64,000 nt of DNA from Leifsonia sp. CL147 (GTDB lineage Bacteria; Actinomycetota; Actinomycetes; Actinomycetales; Microbacteriaceae): assembly GCF_900114565.1 (NCBI RefSeq), contig NZ_FOTM01000002.1:1-64000 (forward strand), in the 5' to 3' direction. Positions within the stretch are counted from its first letter, which is position 1, and each line of letters opens with the position of its first letter. A program made the translations under genes and the position numbers. This document shows, piece by piece, positions 1-7,256 of this stretch. The notes beneath the pieces are model-generated. The model saw only the letters and a list, made by a program, of their open reading frames with translations. It made no database searches and was not told where the DNA came from.

Positions 1-265
1 CGTCGGCGCGGGCCAGCAACAGTGAATGGACCCGGTCCCAGGTGCCGTCGCCGGCCATCCGCCGGTGCCATTTCCACACCGTCTGCCAGGGTCCGAACAC
101 CGTGGGCAGGTCCCGCCACGCGATCCCGGTCCGATAGCGATACGCGATGGCCTCGACCATCGTCCGGGCATCCGAGAACGGGCGCCCCCTCCGGCCGGTC
201 GGCCCGGGAAGCATCGGGCCGATCAGATCCCACTGAGCATCCGAGAGCAACTGGAAACGTGACAC
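1..265 (-). CDS. IS5-family transposase, N-terminal part (runs off window)
   Basis: Read on the minus strand, a GTG at 265 (or 268) opens a frame beginning SRFQLLSDAQWDLIGPMLPG and containing the stretch AIAYRYRTGIAWRDLP. This is the N-terminal DUF4096-type helix-turn-helix block of IS5-family (IS1647/IS427-like) transposases. About 88 codons are visible and the frame is open at the window edge, so I cannot say whether the DDE domain is intact. Many such elements make the full enzyme by frameshifting between two frames. It is too short and too near the edge for a confident family subgroup. Confidence 0.75.
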   Translation of the reverse strand, partial: MSRFQLLSDAQWDLIGPMLPGPTGRRGRPFSDARTMVEAIAYRYRTGIAWRDLPTVFGPWQTVWKWHRRMAGDGTWDRVHSLLLARAD

Positions 266-312
266 CACTCCAGCATCACAGCATCAACCCAAAGATTTAG
301 GAGACACGCCCT
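1..312 (-). mobile_element. one end of an IS5-type insertion sequence (other end outside window)
   Basis: The 5' part of an IS5-family transposase is followed outwards by about 45 non-coding bases that finish in the end-like sequence CTAGGGCGTGTCTCCTAAAT (read on the minus strand, from about 313 inwards). The element junction coincides with the TAG stop codon of the neighbouring ACT-domain gene. CTAG at 311-314 is a plausible target duplication, but the other junction is outside the window, so this cannot be confirmed. Confidence 0.7.
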
Positions 313-832
313 AGTTGGGCGCGCCTTCCCGCGCGTCGAGTCCAGCCGGCTCTCTGGTCCGCCTGGCGAGGGTGAGGCTGGTTGTCGTGATCCGGGCTGG
401 CTTGAACGCCCTGACGACGTCGAGGAATGCGGTGATCTTCGATGATCGGCCCCGTACTTCGACCGTGATGGATTTGCGGGAGAGTTCGACGACCTCGCCT
501 CGATAGGCCTCGACGGCTCGGAGCATCCCGGGGTCCCGGGATGCTGGCCCCGTGAACTGAACGAGGGCGTATGCGCGAGAGAGAGTGTCGCTCATCACGT
601 TGTGCACCCGTACTGTCTCGACCGACACCACCCGGTTCAGCCGCTTCTGGATCAAGTCGCCGGCGGCCGAGTCGGCTTCGACAACGAGCGTCGCATAGCG
701 CCCGCTCGGGTCTTCGGAGACGGCGAGACCCTCGAGCCGAAATTGGTTCGTTGAGACGATTCGTACAATTCGGGACAAGGTCTCCGGCGCGTTGTCGAAA
801 TGTACATCCAGAACATGGCGCATCAGAGCCAA
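311..832 (-). CDS. ACT-domain protein, acetolactate synthase small-subunit-like
   Basis: The 173-residue product resembles IlvH/IlvN regulatory subunits. It has an ACT domain at about residues 5-75 (HVLDVHFDNAPETLSRIVRI...) and a C-terminal small-subunit domain after residue 85. Length is normal for IlvH (about 160-175). IlvH normally binds valine and controls acetolactate synthase. Here the gene lies 3 bases downstream of a decarboxylase-type TPP enzyme rather than an acetolactate synthase catalytic subunit, so a regulatory partner role for that enzyme is inferred. Its stop codon lies at the junction with the adjoining insertion sequence, so the original C-terminus may have been altered slightly. 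Confidence 0.75.
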   Translation of the reverse strand: MALMRHVLDVHFDNAPETLSRIVRIVSTNQFRLEGLAVSEDPSGRYATLVVEADSAAGDLIQKRLNRVVSVETVRVHNVMSDTLSRAYALVQFTGPASRDPGMLRAVEAYRGEVVELSRKSITVEVRGRSSKITAFLDVVRAFKPARITTTSLTLARRTREPAGLDAREGAPN

Positions 833-835
833 CCG

Positions 836-2545
836 TCAGCCGACCGCATCCGGGATACGCGCGTTCGTCTCGGCGATTCCGTTGACGAGCTCGATCAGGA
901 GGCGAGGAGCGTCCATGACCGGGAGTGCGACCTCCACGAAGAAGGGCCGGCCGGGAGTCGCCGTGGCGCGGAGGAGGACCTTCTCCAGTTCACTGACAGT
1001 CGTAACACGAACCGCATCCACATGGGTCGCTCCCAATGCGGTGGGCATTGAGGCCCAGTCCCAGCTGACAACGTCCTGATATTTGGCTTCGGGGCTTTGG
1101 ATGATTCGCTCGATCGTGTAGCCATCGTTGTTCAGGAGGAACACAACGGGATTGAGTCCGCGTGCGAAAACGGTGCCGAGCTCTTGAACGGTGAGCTGCG
1201 CGGAGCCATCACCGATGAAGAGGATCGGTCGGCGATCGGGACGCGCCAGCCCAGCCCCGAGCATCGCGGGGATTGCATAGCCGATTGACGACCAGACCGG
1301 CGATCCGAGAAGGTCTGACCTCTCGGGCAGGTCGAGATCCAGCGCTCCGTAGAAGGCAGTGCCGGCTTCGGCGATGACTGTGGTGTCGGGGCCGATCCAC
1401 GGCTCGACGAGGCTCCAGAAGCTTTCGTGATCGAGCGTGGACCCGGGGTCGAGCGCAACCTGCATTCGCGGACCACGAGCCACCGGTACGCAGGGCGGGA
1501 AAGTCTTCTCCGCGACAACCTCGCGGAGCACCCTGATCGCATCTTCCAGTCGCACGCCGGGGTAGACGGCGTGGCCGATCCGGGCATGATCGATGGCGAG
1601 CTCGACGGCATCGGATGGAATGTACAGGTTGCTGAAGAAGCCGGTCGTGAAGTCGCTCATCACCGTCCCGGCCAGGACCAGGAATGATGCACTGTCGACG
1701 CGGGCACGCGCCTCCTCGGAACGGGTGGTCTTGCCCACGTAGGTTCCGAGGCTCGCCGGATGGCGCTCGTCGAGGATCGCCTTCGCACCCGATTGCGAAG
1801 CGATCTGCACGCCCGGCAGTTCGGCGAGGTCTCGCAGGTCCTGTTCCACGGCAAGGCGTTGGATACGCGGGCCGGCGAGTACTGTCACTACGTTCTCGGC
1901 CGAGGCTCGCACCCGGAGTGCCTTCTCGAACGCAGCGACCGCACCCGGGTCGCTCGCCGGGCGGACCATCACCGTGTTGAGACCTTCCGGTTCGACCGGG
2001 GCCGAGGCAACATCCAAAGGGACGCCGATGTAGACCGGCTTGCTCGTCGCTAGGGCGACACCGAGAATCCGGTCGATCTCCGCGGCCGCGTCGGATGCCG
2101 ACAACACGACCTGCGCCGCCGTCACCTCCGAGAACATGCGAAGGAACCGGGAGAAGTCGCCGTCGAGGAACGTGTGGTGCAGGGGAGTGCCGGAGTCCAT
2201 GGTCGTCGTGGAGGGCATCCCGCCGATGTGCACCACAGGAACATCCTCGGCAAAAGCGCCGGCAATACCGTTGATGGCGGACAGCTCTCCGACACCGAAG
2301 GTGGTCACCAGCGCGCCCAGGCGTCGTCCGACCCGAGAGAAGCCGTCTGCCGCATATGCGGCATTGAGTTCGTTGCTCGCACCGACCCAGCGCACCTCAC
2401 CGGTCGCGAGCATCTCGTCGAGAAGTGTCAAGTTGAAGTCGCCGGGCAACCCGAAGACCTGATCCGCGCCGAGCTGCGCGAGGCGAGTGGCAAGGTAGCC
2501 CCCGACCGTGAGGTGGTCACTCGTGGTGTTTGTGCTCAGTGACAT
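836..2545 (-). CDS. 2-oxoacid decarboxylase (pyruvate/indolepyruvate decarboxylase family, TPP-dependent)
   Basis: The 569-residue product has the full architecture of TPP enzymes of the PDC/IPDC/KdcA group. GLPGDFNLTLL near the N-terminus is followed by the cofactor-activating Glu at about residue 59, a His-His pair at about 123-124 typical of decarboxylases rather than acetolactate synthases, and the Mg-TPP motif GDGS...LLNND at about 445-473 with a following GYTIE Glu. The ATG at 2545 was preferred because the 30 upstream codons look non-coding. It probably converts a 2-oxoacid to an aldehyde and CO2; the substrate cannot be read from sequence. It forms an operon with the ACT-domain gene 3 bases downstream. 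Confidence 0.85.
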   Translation of the reverse strand: MSLSTNTTSDHLTVGGYLATRLAQLGADQVFGLPGDFNLTLLDEMLATGEVRWVGASNELNAAYAADGFSRVGRRLGALVTTFGVGELSAINGIAGAFAEDVPVVHIGGMPSTTTMDSGTPLHHTFLDGDFSRFLRMFSEVTAAQVVLSASDAAAEIDRILGVALATSKPVYIGVPLDVASAPVEPEGLNTVMVRPASDPGAVAAFEKALRVRASAENVVTVLAGPRIQRLAVEQDLRDLAELPGVQIASQSGAKAILDERHPASLGTYVGKTTRSEEARARVDSASFLVLAGTVMSDFTTGFFSNLYIPSDAVELAIDHARIGHAVYPGVRLEDAIRVLREVVAEKTFPPCVPVARGPRMQVALDPGSTLDHESFWSLVEPWIGPDTTVIAEAGTAFYGALDLDLPERSDLLGSPVWSSIGYAIPAMLGAGLARPDRRPILFIGDGSAQLTVQELGTVFARGLNPVVFLLNNDGYTIERIIQSPEAKYQDVVSWDWASMPTALGATHVDAVRVTTVSELEKVLLRATATPGRPFFVEVALPVMDAPRLLIELVNGIAETNARIPDAVG

Positions 2546-2662
2546 GGCGTTCGTCCGATCGTGTCTTACGCCCGAGTGAGTCGGGAGAGTGTTGGGGGTA
2601 GTCGTCGGTCCCAGGGCTGAGGCCCGAGTTCTCAAAGATGGTCGTCGCGTCCAGATCGAACA

Positions 2663-3009
2663 TCACAAGGTTGGCGGGCACGCTTGTCCTGTGTGGACGA
2701 TGTGCCCGCCTTGAATGACGGCGACCAGGTGCTCGTCGATGTCGGCGAGCACGTCGATGTCGACGCTCGGGTCGGAATCGAGGATGAGTGGGTCGCCGTC
2801 GCTCCTTCGCTGACGATTCCAAGTTCCCCGGAGCACTCCAGCAACGCGGCCGCGGTCACGGTCGCCGAACGGATTGCATCGATGGCGGGCTGCACCTGCC
2901 CGAGCAGACGGAACTCTTCGTTCTGGTGCCGCTGCATGCCGCCGAGCAGGTCGGACCCGTAGACGAGTTTGACCCCAGCGTCGTGGGCACGGCGGCGCAG
3001 GTTGCTCAT
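2663..3009 (-). pseudogene. amidohydrolase C-terminal remnant, frameshifted
   Basis: Two overlapping minus-strand frames together give the C-terminus of an imidazolonepropionase/prolidase-like amidohydrolase. The first part (AGVKLVYGSDLLGGMQRHQ, then IDAIRSATVTAAALL and LGIVSEGA) is in one frame. The ending (LILDSDPSVDIDVLADIDEH, then VIQGGHIVHTG) is in another. The switch lies near 2795. The N-terminal metal-binding half (HxH and first His/Lys) is missing, so the gene is both truncated and frameshifted and surely inactive. It sits between the esterase and the decarboxylase on the same strand and once belonged to the same operon. Confidence 0.8.
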
Positions 3010-3125
3010 ACTTCTCCCTCACAGTGCGGCGCTCGCTGCGCCGTGATCGACGTCATAACCCGTTCTTGGCGCACCAGGCGACCACGGTCACCCGCCGGAA
3101 ATTCGGGATGAGACTCTCCGCATTT

Positions 3126-4007
3126 TTACTGGGCCGTCAGGAACCGTCGCATGTGAGCCAGCGTCCGCTCTGCTGCGGGGCCCCCGCGGCCATTGAGATA
3201 CCCGTGCTGCGTGCCACGCTCCCGAATCACCTGCACATCCACCCCACCCCGGGCTAGGTCTGCCGCGAAGGACTCCCCGGACGGCCGGAGCTGGTCGCGT
3301 TCCGCGTTGATGATCAGCGTCGGTGGCATACCACGCATGTCGTGCCCGCCTGGGAACGCGTAGACCTCGTCCGATGATGCTCCTGCGAGATAGCCTTCAT
3401 TGATCGCTCGGATGGCTCCGGGCGGCAACGCCGCCGCGTCTTCCGGAGATTCGTCAAGGAAGGCCTGCAGCTCGTCGTCCGACGCGGGGACTTCCGAGTG
3501 GAGGAGCGGATAGACCAGAAGCAGAGACGCGAGTTCTGGGCCGCCGACGTCGCGGAGCCTAGCCGCTGCGCTTGCGGCGAGCGTGCCGCCCGCGCTGGCC
3601 CCACCGATCGACACTTTGGCCGGATCGCCTCCCCAACTCGACGCGTTGTCCTGAGCCCAAGACGCGGCGGCCGTTGCCTGGAGGGAGGCCGTCGGATACG
3701 GAGCTCGCGGGCCGGCCGCGGCCAGATAAGCGGCAACTTCCTCCGGAGTGTGATCCCCGACGAGCGTTGGGAAGTACTTCAACGCGTCGAGCGGTGCGAG
3801 CGTGTAGTCCACGGTCGCCACTGTGATGCCATTTTGACTGAGGACCTGTGCTACTTCATCGGCTTCGGGCATGTCGATCGTGCCGAAGATGAACCCACCT
3901 CCGTGGAGCCATACGAGCACTGATCCGTTTGGCGCGTCGGCCCGGTAGGTGCGCACCCGGAAATCAAACTCTGCGGCGTTCAAGGTGTGTTCGGTTATTT
4001 CCGGCAT
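3126..4007 (-). CDS. alpha/beta-hydrolase, HSL-type esterase
   Basis: The 293-residue protein has the hormone-sensitive-lipase family signatures: oxyanion motif HGGG at residues 35-38, nucleophile Ser138 in GGASAGG, the acid in NAERDQL and the base His in GTQHGYLN. There is no signal peptide, so it is probably cytoplasmic. AGGA lies 8 bases before the ATG. It follows the MFS transporter by 46 bases and is probably co-transcribed with it, which suggests hydrolysis of an imported ester. The natural substrate is unknown. Confidence 0.88.
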   Translation of the reverse strand: MPEITEHTLNAAEFDFRVRTYRADAPNGSVLVWLHGGGFIFGTIDMPEADEVAQVLSQNGITVATVDYTLAPLDALKYFPTLVGDHTPEEVAAYLAAAGPRAPYPTASLQATAAASWAQDNASSWGGDPAKVSIGGASAGGTLAASAAARLRDVGGPELASLLLVYPLLHSEVPASDDELQAFLDESPEDAAALPPGAIRAINEGYLAGASSDEVYAFPGGHDMRGMPPTLIINAERDQLRPSGESFAADLARGGVDVQVIRERGTQHGYLNGRGGPAAERTLAHMRRFLTAQ

Positions 4008-4053
4008 GTGTCTGTCCTATCTATCGGTGCTGGTCGACGGCGCTGGCGCAGTG

Positions 4054-5334
4054 TTATCGGACCCCGCGGATGGGGATGACGGCCAGGGCACCCAAGACTG
4101 CGATGCCGATCGCGACGAAGAACATACTGATGTACCCACCGAGCAGGTTGATGGCGGATGCAGCGACGATCGCCGCGACTGACTGCCCGATCAGGGTGGC
4201 GAGGTTGAGAATTCCGAGGTCCTTTGCCGCGGAACCCTCTAGGTTCGGAAGCACTTGGGTCATCACCACGGAATCGGAGGCCAGGTACATGCCGAACCCG
4301 AGACCCATGAACACGGTCATCAGGAACAAGGCGGGAACCGTCGGTGATGCGATCAGGACCACGTAACCGGCAACCGCTAACGCGGAAGCAATGTAAAGGA
4401 AGATCTTGCGGCGGCCGAGTTTGTCACTGAGCGCACCGGTGATGTATCCCGCAATGATCGCCGGGACGATCGATGCCAGACCGGTCAGGCCGATCAGCGA
4501 GTTCGTGTCCGCGAGGCTGAGCTTGAGATAGTCGCTGATGATGAAAAAGAGGTACGTCTGGAAGATGAAGAAGGCGAGGATGAACAGGAAGCGCGCCACG
4601 AAGGCCCAGGCGAAGGCCGGGTTTTTGACCGGATTGATCCAGAAGCTCCGAAGGAATGACCCAAGACTGAACGGCTCCACGGCCATGTCCTTGTTGGGTC
4701 GGTCACGCGCGACGAGTACGAAGGCGATCAGGAGCACGGTGAGCCCTGCGCCGAATGCGACGTACGCGAGCGGAAGGTTGAATGCCAGCATGCTTGCAAC
4801 GATCACGCCGGCTGCGTACCCGAGGTTGAGCCCGAAGCCGATGAACGCGGAAGCCATTCCTCGGCGATCGATTTCGTATCGGTCAGCAATGAGTGCCGCG
4901 AGAGGTGCACTGATCGTTGCCGACCCGGCCTGTACCACGCATGCAAGCAAGACGATCAGGGCTACCGATTGCAGCAGTCCGATCCCGCAGAAGGCGGCAG
5001 CCATGAGGAGGCCTCCAGCGAGCATCCACGGCAATCTTCTGCCCCAGCGTGATCTCGTCCGGTCGCTGAGTGCCCCGACAAGCGGCTGGACGATCACGGC
5101 GGAAAGGATCGAAACCGACGTCACCAGGGCCAGATTGGAAACCTTGTTGTCCGCATCGAGCAAGGTGAGCTGATTGGGCAAGAGGACCGCACTGAATCCG
5201 AGGCCTGCAGAGACGATGGCGAAGTTGATGATGCCGAGGAACGGCATCAGCGCCCGGCCGGCGGGCGCGGAAACGCGCGTCGGGAGTTGCGAATCGGGCG
5301 TCGTTACCGCGGGAACATCAGGCGACATTGTCAT
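4054..5334 (-). CDS. MFS transporter
   Basis: This 426-residue membrane protein has about 12 hydrophobic segments and the MFS loop 2-3 signature (GALSDRTRSRWGRRLPW, around residue 80) with a second copy at GALSDKLGRRK. The DRTRSRWGRR form resembles the sugar/glycoside-cation symporter-like MFS branch. The ATG at 5334 is chosen because AAAGGA stands 6 bases upstream; the longer frame to 5442 has no ribosome-binding site. It is followed by the HSL esterase. A TetR operator candidate lies about 107 bases upstream, so induction through the adjacent TetR protein is likely. Confidence 0.88.
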   Translation of the reverse strand: MTMSPDVPAVTTPDSQLPTRVSAPAGRALMPFLGIINFAIVSAGLGFSAVLLPNQLTLLDADNKVSNLALVTSVSILSAVIVQPLVGALSDRTRSRWGRRLPWMLAGGLLMAAAFCGIGLLQSVALIVLLACVVQAGSATISAPLAALIADRYEIDRRGMASAFIGFGLNLGYAAGVIVASMLAFNLPLAYVAFGAGLTVLLIAFVLVARDRPNKDMAVEPFSLGSFLRSFWINPVKNPAFAWAFVARFLFILAFFIFQTYLFFIISDYLKLSLADTNSLIGLTGLASIVPAIIAGYITGALSDKLGRRKIFLYIASALAVAGYVVLIASPTVPALFLMTVFMGLGFGMYLASDSVVMTQVLPNLEGSAAKDLGILNLATLIGQSVAAIVAASAINLLGGYISMFFVAIGIAVLGALAVIPIRGVR

Positions 5335-5440
5335 GACAGATCCTTTCAGTGAGGGGGCAAGCGATCCGCGCATCCGAGGGCCTCTGCGGAGTGGTTCACA
5401 GGGTGCAGCGCAATGGCTACTGTCTGCGAACGATAGCCAC

Positions 5441-5466
5441 AAAAAACCCTAACGGCAACTGTTTTT
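5441..5466. promoter_or_regulatory. TetR operator candidate upstream of the MFS gene
   Basis: On the minus strand this site reads AAAAACAG-T-TG-N7-GGTTTTT. It matches the site at 6216-6240 at 17 of 25 positions, including both A/T-rich arms. Both copies lie at promoters flanking the tetR gene, which suggests binding by its product. Inferred from sequence repetition only. Confidence 0.6.
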
Positions 5467-5526
5467 ATGAATCGCGTGCGCCGGAGCCGTCTTCGTCGGC
5501 AGAAAGATCGCGAAAGGATCCGCCCG

Positions 5527-6204
5527 TTACCCAGTCAGCCAGGGCGCTCCCGCGGACTCGACGACTCTGCCGATGACGCGACGCATGTGGCCGACGATGT
5601 CGGTGGCTCCGTCGGTGACGACATATTGCAGCTGCAGACCGTCGAGAGTCGCGACCAACTCCTCCGCGGCAGCGCGTGCATCGAAATCGTCGCGGATGTC
5701 GCCGTGTTCCACGAGAGCGTGGATCGACTGGGCTATCGCCTGGATGATCTGCTCGTATCGCTCGGCATAGAGCCGATGCTCCTGGGATTCCGGGTCTGAC
5801 GCCTGTGCCGAGACCAGCACGAAGAGTTCAATCAGCCCCGGCTCGGCGGCGATCCGCTCGGTGACCTGGAGCAGCAACCTGAACACGGACACCGCGTCCT
5901 CGTAGGCGATCGTTTCCGGATGCTGTGGGTATGACGGGTCGACCTGACGCAATGCGACCGCTGACAGCAGGTCGAATCGCTTCTCCGCCACGGCAGAGAG
6001 CAGAGCCTTCTTGGAGGCGAAATGGTGCAGGAGACCCTGCGGTGTCAGGCCGACGTCGTCAGCGATCTCCTGCATCGAGGTGCGGTGGTAGCCGCGTTGT
6101 TTGAACCTTTCGACGGCCGCTTCGAGGATCGCCTCCCGACGTGCGCGACCGACTGCGTAGCTTCCAGACTTCTTGCGAGTGCGCACATTTGCACCGTAGT
6201 ACAT
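5527..6204 (-). CDS. TetR-family transcriptional regulator
   Basis: The 225-residue protein has a TetR helix-turn-helix in its first 65 residues (ILEAAVERFKQRGYHRTSMQ, then EIADDVGLTPQGLLHHF) and a ligand-binding alpha-helical C-terminal domain. ATG at 6204 was chosen over a GTG at 6249; the latter would make the protein read through the operator-like repeat. Little Shine-Dalgarno sequence is visible before 6204. It lies between the MFS/esterase operon and a divergent second esterase and probably represses both, because the same operator-like sequence occurs at each promoter. The ligand is unknown. Confidence 0.88.
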   Translation of the reverse strand: MYYGANVRTRKKSGSYAVGRARREAILEAAVERFKQRGYHRTSMQEIADDVGLTPQGLLHHFASKKALLSAVAEKRFDLLSAVALRQVDPSYPQHPETIAYEDAVSVFRLLLQVTERIAAEPGLIELFVLVSAQASDPESQEHRLYAERYEQIIQAIAQSIHALVEHGDIRDDFDARAAAEELVATLDGLQLQYVVTDGATDIVGHMRRVIGRVVESAGAPWLTG

Positions 6205-6215
6205 GCGCAATAGAT

Positions 6216-6240
6216 AAAAACAGGTGTATAACTGGTTTTT
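6216..6240. promoter_or_regulatory. TetR operator candidate between tetR and the second esterase
   Basis: The 25-bp site has AAAAAC and GTTTTT ends and CAG...CTG inner arms. It stands 12 bases before the tetR start and 54 before the esterase start, where one dimer could control both directions. It is repeated in front of the MFS gene at 5441-5466. Confidence 0.62.
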
Positions 6241-6293
6241 ATTGAGCACTCGTCGTCTCGAGCGCTCGCACCGAGATGCAAAGGGGCAACGCG

Positions 6294-7256
6294 ATGACTC
6301 GAGTTCCGTACGATTCCGAAGTTCAACCGGTGGCCGAGTGGTTCATGGCCACCTACGGTCCGACCATGCCCGCCGAGGTCGTACCGATGGCGCGCGCAGC
6401 GTTCGAACAGCAGCGCCTTGCCCGGGGGCTGGATGAACTCGTCGCCGGCCGCCCGGTCTCGGTGACCAACGTGGAGGTCCCTGGTGATGAAACGGGTCCG
6501 GCGTCCGAAATCACCATCTTTTCGCCGGAGTCGACCTCCAAGCGGAATGCTGTGTTCTACATCCATGGCGGAGGGATGGTGATGGGCCATCGCTTAGACG
6601 GCGCGGAGGAGTTCATCACCATGGCTGAGCAGTTGCAGGTGCCGGTCATCGCGGTCGCCTATCGGCTTGCACCCGAGAATCCATTTCCGGCAGCCGCTGA
6701 CGATGTACGACGTACCTGGCTCTGGGTCGTCGAACATGCAGCCGAGCTCGGTGTCGATGCGGACGGCCTGCTACTCGTAGGCGCCAGCTCCGGCGGCGGA
6801 CTGGCGGCTGGCCTGGCCCTGCGTCTACGAGACGAGAAACAGCAGGCCCCTCTGGCCGTCGGCCTGCTGTCGCCGATGCTCGACGATCGCAATGACTCCG
6901 TTTCCAGTCGCGACTACGATGGCACCTCGATCTGGGACCGGCGCTCCAACCTGATGGCATGGGACGCGTACCTAGGTGCGGAGCGATCGGCGGTTTCGCC
7001 GTATGCGGCACCAGCACGTGCCGCGGATCTCTCCGGGCTGCCACCCACATTCCTGGAGGTCGGTTCTTCGGAGGTGTTCCGCGATGAAGTCACTGATTTC
7101 GCGTCCCGGCTGTGGGCTACCGGTAACCAGGCCGAGCTGCACGTGTGGGCGGGCGGTTTCCACGGGTTCTCCGGCTTCGCCCCAGAAGCGCGGGTGAGCG
7201 TGGCTTCGCTCGCCGCTCGCGCTGATTGGCTGCGTAGGATTCTCGCGCACCGATGA
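6294..7256 (+). CDS. alpha/beta-hydrolase, HSL-type esterase (second copy type)
   Basis: The 320-residue protein shows HGGG at 91-94, the GASSGG nucleophile motif with Ser165, an acid in SSEVFRDE and the base His in GGFHGF, all typical of HSL-family esterases. The start at 6294 follows AAGGGG by 6 bases; an in-frame ATG six codons earlier lacks a site. It is not a close duplicate of the other esterase (different N-terminal cap region). Its stop overlaps the GH78 start by 4 bases (ATGA), so it is translationally coupled to a rhamnosidase. That suggests it removes acyl groups from the same glycoside. Confidence 0.88.
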   Translation: MTRVPYDSEVQPVAEWFMATYGPTMPAEVVPMARAAFEQQRLARGLDELVAGRPVSVTNVEVPGDETGPASEITIFSPESTSKRNAVFYIHGGGMVMGHRLDGAEEFITMAEQLQVPVIAVAYRLAPENPFPAAADDVRRTWLWVVEHAAELGVDADGLLLVGASSGGGLAAGLALRLRDEKQQAPLAVGLLSPMLDDRNDSVSSRDYDGTSIWDRRSNLMAWDAYLGAERSAVSPYAAPARAADLSGLPPTFLEVGSSEVFRDEVTDFASRLWATGNQAELHVWAGGFHGFSGFAPEARVSVASLAARADWLRRILAHR

